Assembly (NCBI GenBank): GCA_034435015.1
Contig: DAOTYH010000105.1
Span: 1-27,479 of the forward strand
Source: DAOTYH01 sp034435015
GTDB lineage: Bacteria; Chloroflexota; Anaerolineae; Aggregatilineales; UBA3940
Direction: 5' to 3'
DNA: 27,479 bases
Shown: positions 22,396-27,479 of the stretch, piece after piece
How positions within the stretch are numbered: the stretch's first letter is position 1
Layout: each line of letters starts with the position of its first letter
The notes under the pieces: generated by a model
What the model saw: only the letters and a program-made list of their open reading frames with translations
The model's database searches: none
What the model was told of the DNA's origin: nothing
Translations under genes and position numbers: made by a program

Positions 22396-22992
22396 ATGGA
22401 TGAAGCAGTCCTGATTCAAGCGGCTCAACAGGGCGATGTCAACGCCTACAACACGCTAGTTCTGCATTACCAAGACCTAGCCTACAACGTTGCCTATCGA
22501 ATCATCGGTGATCTGGATGCGGCGGCTGACGCTGCGCAGGAGGCTTTCATCTCGGCCTACCGGGCGATCCAGCGCTTTCGGGGGGGATCATTTAGGGCCT
22601 GGCTGCTTCGTATCGTAACCAACGCCTGTTACGACGAATTGCGCCGCCGCAAACGACGCCCTCAGACCTCATTGGAAGCCCTGTACGTCGAGAGCGAATC
22701 ACCAGACGATCCGCTGGTCAGCCGTGCTGAAAGCCCGGAAGCGTACACCCAGCGTATGGAACTGCAAGCCGCTATTAAGAATTGTCTGGAAGAACTGCCG
22801 GACGAGCAAAGGGTAGTGGCTATCCTGTCTGATCTGGAGGGGCTGAGTTACGAAGAGATCGCCCAGTCAACCGGCACGGCTCTAGGTACAGTCAAATCGC
22901 GCCTGAGCCGATCACGGGCGCGTCTGCGGGACTGCCTGCAGGGCTTTGAGGAACTTTTGCCGGCGGAATATCGTCTTAAAGTTGGAAGCTAA
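22396..22992 (+). CDS. ECF-family RNA polymerase sigma factor
   Basis: A 198-residue alternative sigma factor of the extracytoplasmic function group. Region 2 covers about 10-75 (AYNTLVLHYQDLAYNVAYRIIGD, AADAAQEAFISAYRAIQRF, then SFRAWLLRIVTNACYDELRRRKR), and region 4 about 120-185 (LEELPDEQRVVAILSDLEGLSYEEIAQSTGTALGTVKSRLSR). Region 3 is missing, as expected. ATG at 22396 is chosen because a longer frame extends back only over the antisense of tRNA-Leu. The following gene encodes a membrane anti-sigma-like protein 27 bases downstream, a common arrangement, so the sigma is probably held at the membrane until a signal releases it. Its own promoter was not identified. Confidence 0.93.
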   Translation: MDEAVLIQAAQQGDVNAYNTLVLHYQDLAYNVAYRIIGDLDAAADAAQEAFISAYRAIQRFRGGSFRAWLLRIVTNACYDELRRRKRRPQTSLEALYVESESPDDPLVSRAESPEAYTQRMELQAAIKNCLEELPDEQRVVAILSDLEGLSYEEIAQSTGTALGTVKSRLSRSRARLRDCLQGFEELLPAEYRLKVGS

Positions 22993-23019
22993 AATTGGCT
23001 TAACCGGCCTTGAGAGCGG

Positions 23020-23886
23020 GTGGATGCAGTGAAAGCATCTCTCGATGAGCGCGACCTGATTCTGCTGAATGCCTACCTCGACAATGAGCTATCGGCTGAA
23101 GAACGGGCATCTTTCGAGCAACGCCTAGCCCGTGACTCTGCCCTGCGAGCTGAACTTCGGGAATTGCAGGCAACTGTCTTATTGCTGGGCATGGCAGAAC
23201 GAGTCCGCGCCCCGCGCAACTTTACCCTAGACCCCAACCTCTACAGCAAGCCTGCCCGGTCTGGATGGTGGAGACTGGGGAAGACAGCTCCTCTGATGCC
23301 GCTGGCGGCGGCAGGGGCAGGGATCGTTGTAGTGGCGTTGTACATCGGGGCGATTGCACTGACTCGTCTCGGAGGAGGGGCCGCCGCGCCCTCTGTGGCG
23401 ATGGAAGCCGCCGCACCCCAGCAAGAGCCTGCCGCCATGCTACCCGAAGCGCCTGCGGAGGAGGCGGCACCGGCAGAGGCAGGGCCAGCCGCTCAAGCCG
23501 CTCCCCTTCCAGAGGCGTTCGACCAGCAGGAAGCACAAACACAACAGGCGCCGGCAGGAGCAGTCCCCCCCACCCTTGCTGCTTCGCCGGAGGAAGCAGG
23601 CGGCATTTTTGCGGCTGAGGAAGCCTCTTCTGAGGCGGGTGCCGCCGCGTCCCCGCCGCTACCGACCGCCGCCGGCGACCAAGAAAGAGCCGGCAATGCC
23701 GCCGGGCAAGGGGAAAGAGTGATCGAGCCGGCACCCGCTCAGCCCTTCCCTGCCGGCCTGTTCGAGCGCCCAGGCGGTTCTCCAGTCGGGGGCGTCGTGG
23801 TTGCCGCGTTGCTTCTTGCAGTCGGGCTGATCATGCTGGCTGTCAGCCTGATTCTCATCTTTAGGCGACGAGGACGAGGACGGTGA
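23020..23886 (+). CDS. Anti-sigma-like membrane protein without the zinc-binding motif
   Basis: A 288-residue protein following the ECF sigma gene. Residues about 12-55 have the anti-sigma zinc-finger shape (LLNAYLDNELSAEERASFEQRLARDSALRAELREL) but no Cys or His at all, so the HxxxCxxC zinc site is absent. A membrane helix lies at about 91-114 (LMPLAAAGAGIVVVALYIGAIAL). A long Ala/Pro/Glu-rich outer stretch (about 120-245) leads to a second helix near 253-280 (GGVVVAALLLAVGLIMLAVSLILIF) and a basic tail RRRGRGR. Pairing with the sigma is inferred from gene order and fold pattern. The start is GTG at 23020, or GTG at 23029 three codons later. The stop overlaps the Nudix start. Confidence 0.75.
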   Translation: MDAVKASLDERDLILLNAYLDNELSAEERASFEQRLARDSALRAELRELQATVLLLGMAERVRAPRNFTLDPNLYSKPARSGWWRLGKTAPLMPLAAAGAGIVVVALYIGAIALTRLGGGAAAPSVAMEAAAPQQEPAAMLPEAPAEEAAPAEAGPAAQAAPLPEAFDQQEAQTQQAPAGAVPPTLAASPEEAGGIFAAEEASSEAGAAASPPLPTAAGDQERAGNAAGQGERVIEPAPAQPFPAGLFERPGGSPVGGVVVAALLLAVGLIMLAVSLILIFRRRGRGR

Positions 23887-24407
23887 CCAGCCCTCAAGAT
23901 ATGAACTTCTGTCCCCGCTGTGGATATCCCCTGAGTGATGGTATCCGCTTTGGCAAGTTACATCGGGTGTGCGAACGATGCGGTTTCATCTACTTCAACG
24001 ACCCGAAGGTGGCCGCTGTGGTGTTGGTCACGCAGGGGGGACGGGTTCTGATGGTCAAGCGATCAGTTGACCCGCAGAAGGGCAAATGGGCCTTGCCGGC
24101 AGGGTACATTGACTACGGGGAGGACCCGCGCGAGGCGGCCTGCCGCGAGGTGATAGAGGAAACCGGCCTTGCAGTGCGCATTACCCGATTGATTGACGTG
24201 CTGGGGAATAAGTCTTCAGACGGGGGCGGGGCCAGCATTGTGATCCTGTTTGAGGCGGAGGTGGTCGGCGGCTCACTGCGTGCTCAAGACGACGCTGAAC
24301 AGGCCGTCTTCTTCACACCGGATGAGATACCCTTAGACGAGATCGCCTTTGAGAGCACCTCTCTACTGCTGGAACGCTGGATGAGCGGACAATCCCAGCC
24401 TGAGTGA
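23883..24407 (+). CDS. Nudix hydrolase with N-terminal zinc ribbon
   Basis: A 174-residue hydrolase of nucleoside-diphosphate-linked compounds. The N-terminal zinc ribbon has C10, C13, C30 and C33 (CPRCGYPL, CERCGFIYF), as in NudC-like and ADP-ribose pyrophosphatase-like members. The Nudix box GX5EX7REUXEEXGU is complete at residues 74-96 (G74, E80, R88, E89, E92, E93, G95). Without a longer C-terminal domain, NADH pyrophosphatase itself is unlikely; ADP-ribose or a nucleotide sugar is possible. The start is GTG at 23883, overlapping the preceding stop (GTGA), or ATG at 23901. It is the last gene of the sigma operon. Its stop is six bases from the convergent SDR stop. Confidence 0.9.
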   Translation: MTSPQDMNFCPRCGYPLSDGIRFGKLHRVCERCGFIYFNDPKVAAVVLVTQGGRVLMVKRSVDPQKGKWALPAGYIDYGEDPREAACREVIEETGLAVRITRLIDVLGNKSSDGGGASIVILFEAEVVGGSLRAQDDAEQAVFFTPDEIPLDEIAFESTSLLLERWMSGQSQPE

Positions 24408-24413
24408 AAGCGC

Positions 24414-25319
24414 CTACTCTGTCCGCTGTTGGGATGCCAATTCAGGAAAGTCGGGCGGCATAAACAGCCGCCAGAACAAGTCAGCCAGACGGGGTGTTAG
24501 AACGCTGGCATACTGTCCGATGGTCTCCAGCCAGCCAATGTTGACTTCCGGCGCCCCCAAGGCCATCGCCTCCAGCGTGCGCCGGGCTACACGCTCCGGC
24601 GGGATCATGGTAAACCCCATCCGGCGGTACGCGGGCTGAATCCGGCTGACCATCTGCGTATCGGTATAGCCGGGGTTGACCGTCAGCACCCGAATCCCTG
24701 TGCCAGCCAGCTCACGCCGCAACCCTTCGCTGAAGCCTATCATCGCGTGTTTGCTGATGCCATAAGCAATGAAATAGGGCATGGTGTGGCGCCCCGTCGC
24801 TGAGGCAACATTCACAATATAGCCGGACCGCTGACGGCCCATGATCGGCAAAGCCAGTTGTGTCAGGCGGACGGCAGAGAGCACGTTGACCTCCAGATGA
24901 CGCCTCAGCATGTCCGGTGTAGTATCCGCCAATGAACCGCCCTGGATGATGCCGGCATTGTTAACCAGAATGTCTATGCGCCCGAAACGATGCATGGCAC
25001 GGCTGACCAGACCGTTAAGCTGGTGCTCATCTGTCACATCGGCAGGAACGACGAGAACTTGAGTCTCCTGCCTGATGCGCCGGCACTCAGCGGCCACCGC
25101 CCGAAGCTGTTGTTCATCACGGGCCGCTAAGACGAGGTACGCCCCTCGACCCGCAAAGGCATGAGCAAGCGCCCGCCCTATGCCGCGCGATGCGCCGGTG
25201 ATCAGCACCACCTTATGCTGAAAGGCATTTCTCTTCGAGCTGACCAACAGGCGAGTCAAGCCCCAGACCCCAAGACCCAGAATGAGCGGAATCAACCAGC
25301 CAATCTGCGAACGCTTCAT
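24414..25319 (-). CDS. Membrane-anchored short-chain dehydrogenase/reductase
   Basis: A 301-residue NAD(P)-dependent oxidoreductase. A membrane helix is at residues 6-25 (IGWLIPLILGLGVWGLTRLL). The cofactor motif is ITGASRGIGRALA near 41-53, the NNAG motif is near 120 (ILVNNAGI), the catalytic Ser is in NVASATG near 172, and YGISK holds the catalytic Tyr and Lys near 185-189. The family acts on sterols, sugars, or fatty acid derivatives; the substrate here is unknown. ATG at 25319 overlaps the preceding stop in ATGA. The longer reading to 25523 is only an overlap with the methyltransferase gene. The C-terminal half includes a helical tail WRLFMPPDFPELA. Confidence 0.92.
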   Translation of the reverse strand: MKRSQIGWLIPLILGLGVWGLTRLLVSSKRNAFQHKVVLITGASRGIGRALAHAFAGRGAYLVLAARDEQQLRAVAAECRRIRQETQVLVVPADVTDEHQLNGLVSRAMHRFGRIDILVNNAGIIQGGSLADTTPDMLRRHLEVNVLSAVRLTQLALPIMGRQRSGYIVNVASATGRHTMPYFIAYGISKHAMIGFSEGLRRELAGTGIRVLTVNPGYTDTQMVSRIQPAYRRMGFTMIPPERVARRTLEAMALGAPEVNIGWLETIGQYASVLTPRLADLFWRLFMPPDFPELASQQRTE

Positions 25320-26083
25320 AACGAGCGCTCCTTTCGGGCAATGGTGATCAAGTTGACGCCTAAGCCGACGGGGATCAAGGTGAGGCCGGTCAACACCTGA
25401 ACCGCGCTGGGAAGTCCGAACAGGGCAAACTGAAGCGAGGCAGGGATCAGGGGCAGGTAGGGAACATCCCAAAGCCCATCCCCAAACATCCGTAGAACGC
25501 GGAAGCCGCTCTCCTCTGTCCATTGCCGCCAGACTGCCGGCGGCTGGACGTTGATGTGGGTGGGGTCTTTGGAGATAGCATCGGGCGTTCTTTCAGGATG
25601 CTTAAGCGGGCGCAATGCATAAACAGGGTTGGGAGTAGCAAACAGGAACAGCCCCTCATCAGTCAGGATGCGGTTGACATGACGGAGACAGGCCGGCGGA
25701 TCAATCAAGTGCTCGACGAGATGAAGGGCTACCACCACATCAAAGGAGCGGTCAGCGAACAGCTCAAGCCGCTCGGCTGAAGCTACCAGCGCCGAGGACT
25801 TGGGCGCATTGCGGCGTGTTTGAAGCGCGGCGTAGTGGGCAATATCAATCCCGACACAGGTGAAATGCCGCTCCAGAAGCCCCAGCAGATGCCCCAGCCC
25901 ACAGCCCATTTCCAGCAGGCGGCCTGTGGAAGGCTTTGCAGGGGCAAAGCGTCTCACCAGACGGGCGTAGTAGCGGCGTGCAAACCAGTACATGCTAAAC
26001 CGGCCTAACGGCCTGTCGGCATAATTGTAGGACTGGAAGTACCGCTCACCATACTCATGGACAGGGGCTGTATTTTGGTTCAT
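25316..26083 (-). CDS. Class I SAM-dependent methyltransferase
   Basis: A 255-residue methyltransferase. Motif I is RLLEMGCGLGHLLG near residues 53-66, followed by CVGIDIAHYA (motif II), SFDVVVALHLVEHLIDP (motif IV-like) and EGLFLFATPNP. The Glu-His HLVEHL pattern fits the UbiE/Methyltransf_11 group. The C-terminal 45 residues are hydrophobic (ASLQFALFGLPSAVQVLTGLTLIPVGLGVNLITIA), so it may sit on the membrane or act on a lipid-linked substrate. ATG at 26083 overlaps the EamA stop (ATGA); the longer reading frame to 26878 lies within the EamA gene. The stop overlaps the SDR start. Expression is therefore coupled to both neighbours, and a shared pathway is likely though not proven. Confidence 0.9.
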   Translation of the reverse strand: MNQNTAPVHEYGERYFQSYNYADRPLGRFSMYWFARRYYARLVRRFAPAKPSTGRLLEMGCGLGHLLGLLERHFTCVGIDIAHYAALQTRRNAPKSSALVASAERLELFADRSFDVVVALHLVEHLIDPPACLRHVNRILTDEGLFLFATPNPVYALRPLKHPERTPDAISKDPTHINVQPPAVWRQWTEESGFRVLRMFGDGLWDVPYLPLIPASLQFALFGLPSAVQVLTGLTLIPVGLGVNLITIARKERSL

Positions 26084-26997
26084 TTTGTACCGGCTTCTAC
26101 CTCGTGAGTGCTCAAAGGCTGGGAGGACTTCCGCATTGAAAGCTGAAGCAAAAAGACACTTGCAAGAATGATGACGCCCCCCACGTACTGGACGGTCGTG
26201 ACATGCTCTCCGAGCAGGGCTGTAGCCAGCACGACCGCCAGTAGCGGCTCGGTAGCGGCCAAAATAGCCGCGTTGGAGGCCCCGATCCGAGCAATTCCCA
26301 GAGAGATAGCCAAGATTGGCAGGGCTGTTCCGATGACAGCCAGCCCGGCTACCGCCATCCACCCTGAGGTGGTAGCCGGAGGGTCCAGCCCTCCCCAGAT
26401 GAGGCTGAGCGGAAAGAGAACCAGCGCCGTCCCCGTGATGTTGATCGTGCCTGTCACCAGCCCTGAAGTCTGGCGGGTACTGCGTCCAACAACCACCAGG
26501 TAGAGGGCATAGGAAGCCGCGTTTAGGAGCGGGAACAGCACATCCAGAAAGCCGGCGATCTCCAGTGCCCCGCCGGTGGTAAGGGCACAACCCGCCAGCG
26601 CCAAGACGATAGCCGCCCAAGCTGTCACAGACAGCCGTTCGCCGAACATGACCGAGATCAGCGCCACAATGGCCGGATATGTATAGAACAACAATACATA
26701 GGTTGTGGCAGGCACACGTTCCAGCGCCCAGAAGGCCGTCAGTGCGACAAAACTGTACAATGCCCCCATAGCCAGCAAAACAGCGATCTGTCTGCGGGTC
26801 AACGGGGCGGCCTGAAGCCGCTTCTGCCAGAGAGGCCACGCCAGCCACACAACCAGCGCGGCAAAGAGAAAGCGCCATGTCACAAGATCGAGCGGAGTCA
26901 CACCGGCCCGATAACCCAGCTTGGTTAACGTGGGCAGGAAGGCAAAACTGGCGGCGGCAGTTAGAACAAACAACGATCCGGAAAGAGTACGGTTCAT
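26080..26997 (-). CDS. EamA/DMT-superfamily transporter
   Basis: A 305-residue membrane protein with ten hydrophobic segments in two repeats of five (first from GSLFVLTAAASFAFLPTLTKLG to about residue 140, second from about 150), the hallmark of EamA drug/metabolite transporters. The first repeat includes VTWRFLFAALVVWLAWPLW and the second ends with ATEPLLAVVLATALLGEHVTTVQYVGGVIIL, a well-known EamA signature. Substrates in the family range from amino acids to amines; none can be assigned. It is the first gene of the minus-strand group with the methyltransferase and SDR. The ATG at 26997 has only a weak purine-rich site upstream. Confidence 0.9.
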   Translation of the reverse strand: MNRTLSGSLFVLTAAASFAFLPTLTKLGYRAGVTPLDLVTWRFLFAALVVWLAWPLWQKRLQAAPLTRRQIAVLLAMGALYSFVALTAFWALERVPATTYVLLFYTYPAIVALISVMFGERLSVTAWAAIVLALAGCALTTGGALEIAGFLDVLFPLLNAASYALYLVVVGRSTRQTSGLVTGTINITGTALVLFPLSLIWGGLDPPATTSGWMAVAGLAVIGTALPILAISLGIARIGASNAAILAATEPLLAVVLATALLGEHVTTVQYVGGVIILASVFLLQLSMRKSSQPLSTHEVEAGTK

Positions 26998-27089
26998 AGG
27001 TTATCTTTCTGTGTCATTCGGCAATACTCTACTCTTGGCGGGCTATTCTGACCAATATCTGCTCAATCCGACAGGCGGCTGGGAGTACA

Positions 27090-27119
27090 TTGTAGCTTTC
27101 GGGCAGGCTGATATACAAT
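27090..27119 (+). promoter_or_regulatory. Possible promoter of the TPR protein gene
   Basis: TACAAT (27114-27119) with TTGTAG (27090-27095) 18 bases upstream; the -35 is poor. The leader would be about 43 bases to the ATG at 27168, with GGGGTAAGGG just before it. Confidence 0.35.
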
Positions 27120-27167
27120 AGCCTTATCCTTAAGTCGCGATCCTCTCTAAGTTGACGGGGTAAGGGT

Positions 27168-27479
27168 ATGGCCGAATCTGAGGGCGATCTTGTACAGCGG
27201 GGCATTGCTGCCATCCGTGCGGGTCAATCCAATGAGGGGCGTCGTCTTCTGGCGCAGGCACTTCAGATCAACCCACGTAGCGAGCTGGCGTGGCTGTGGA
27301 TGAGCAGTGTCGTACAGACAACCGAACAGCGTATCCATTGCTTAAAGCAGGTTCTGGCCATCAACCCTCAGAATGAGGCGGCCCTTAAGGGATTACGATC
27401 CCTAGGCGCATTGGAGGCTCCCCCGCCCGCACAGCCCGCCCCTGCAACGCCTTCTTCGCCCCAGTCTCCGCCGCCTGTC
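27168..27479 (+). CDS. TPR-repeat protein, N-terminal part (cut by window end)
   Basis: Only 104 codons are inside the window, with no stop. The visible part opens with two tetratricopeptide-like helix pairs (about residues 5-38 and 40-73): VQRGIAAIRAGQSNEGRRLL, then QINPRSELAWLWMSS, and CLKQVLAINPQNEAALKGL. A Pro/Ala-rich region (from about residue 83) follows and is typical of a linker before a membrane helix or further domains. It is a protein-binding module; the full architecture lies beyond the window. ATG at 27168 has GGGG 7-8 bases upstream. It is transcribed away from the EamA gene. Confidence 0.8.
   Translation, partial: MAESEGDLVQRGIAAIRAGQSNEGRRLLAQALQINPRSELAWLWMSSVVQTTEQRIHCLKQVLAINPQNEAALKGLRSLGALEAPPPAQPAPATPSSPQSPPPV

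Noticed and set aside
25320..25523. 68-residue N-terminal extension of the SDR
   Set aside because: It lies wholly inside the methyltransferase gene in another frame; the ATGA-overlapping start at 25319 has the membrane helix right after it.
26084..26878. Extension of the methyltransferase reading frame
   Set aside because: It reads through the EamA gene out of frame with low-complexity Cys/Gly content and no homology pattern.

Overview
The window looks like a chromosomal segment from a Gram-positive-type or monoderm-like, GC-rich bacterium, most probably a Chloroflexota member (Anaerolineae-like). This is an inference from gene content: short lipoproteins with Pro/Thr-rich linkers, an inactive-looking PP2C domain fused to a beta-propeller, bacterial eRF1-like proteins, LCP proteins, DUF5679 zinc ribbons and two-segment membrane anchors are a familiar combination there. 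Genes are tightly packed, many with ATGA overlaps, and all coding regions use ordinary bacterial starts (ATG, some GTG/TTG). No prophage, insertion sequence, CRISPR array or rRNA is visible.

Layout. 208-2357 (+): an ABC-2 type exporter pair (ATPase, permease), then a small two-helix membrane protein with its own strong promoter. 2446-5092 (-): a signalling cluster of an N-terminal receiver/histidine kinase hybrid, an NfeD-like membrane protein and a stand-alone receiver whose phospho-acceptor Asp is replaced by Glu. 5347-8772 (+): a CbpA/DnaJ-like co-chaperone, an HtrA-type lipoprotein protease and an eRF1/Vms1-like protein with an intact GGQ motif and a zinc ribbon; together these read as protein quality control and ribosome rescue. 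8854-15681 (-): lipoprotein esterase, AlaX-type alanyl-tRNA editing protein, degenerate metallo-beta-lactamase-fold protein, pseudo-PP2C/beta-propeller membrane protein and an LCP-family cell-envelope protein. 15830-19832 (-): glpA-glpB-glpC, the three-subunit anaerobic glycerol-3-phosphate dehydrogenase, linked by ATGA overlaps. 19833-20859: a long regulatory stretch, a possible 23-residue ORF and a DUF5679 zinc-ribbon/TIR fusion protein (+). 20885-22138 (-): two tandem membrane-anchored paralogues of unknown function. 22244-22324 (-): tRNA-Leu(CAA) with clear promoter and terminator. 22396-24407 (+): ECF sigma factor, a cysteine-free anti-sigma-like membrane protein, and a zinc-ribbon Nudix hydrolase. 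24414-26997 (-): EamA transporter, class I methyltransferase and membrane-anchored SDR, coupled by ATGA overlaps. 27168-27479 (+): the start of a TPR protein cut by the window edge.

The most interesting items are the zinc-ribbon TIR protein with its odd upstream region (candidate NAD-hydrolysing defence or signalling protein), the GGQ-bearing bacterial eRF1-like protein beside a chaperone and protease, and a recurring theme of inactive-looking enzyme folds (Glu receiver, pseudo-PP2C, metal-ligand-poor MBL, Cys-less anti-sigma domain). All functional statements come from reading motifs by eye; no database search was possible.
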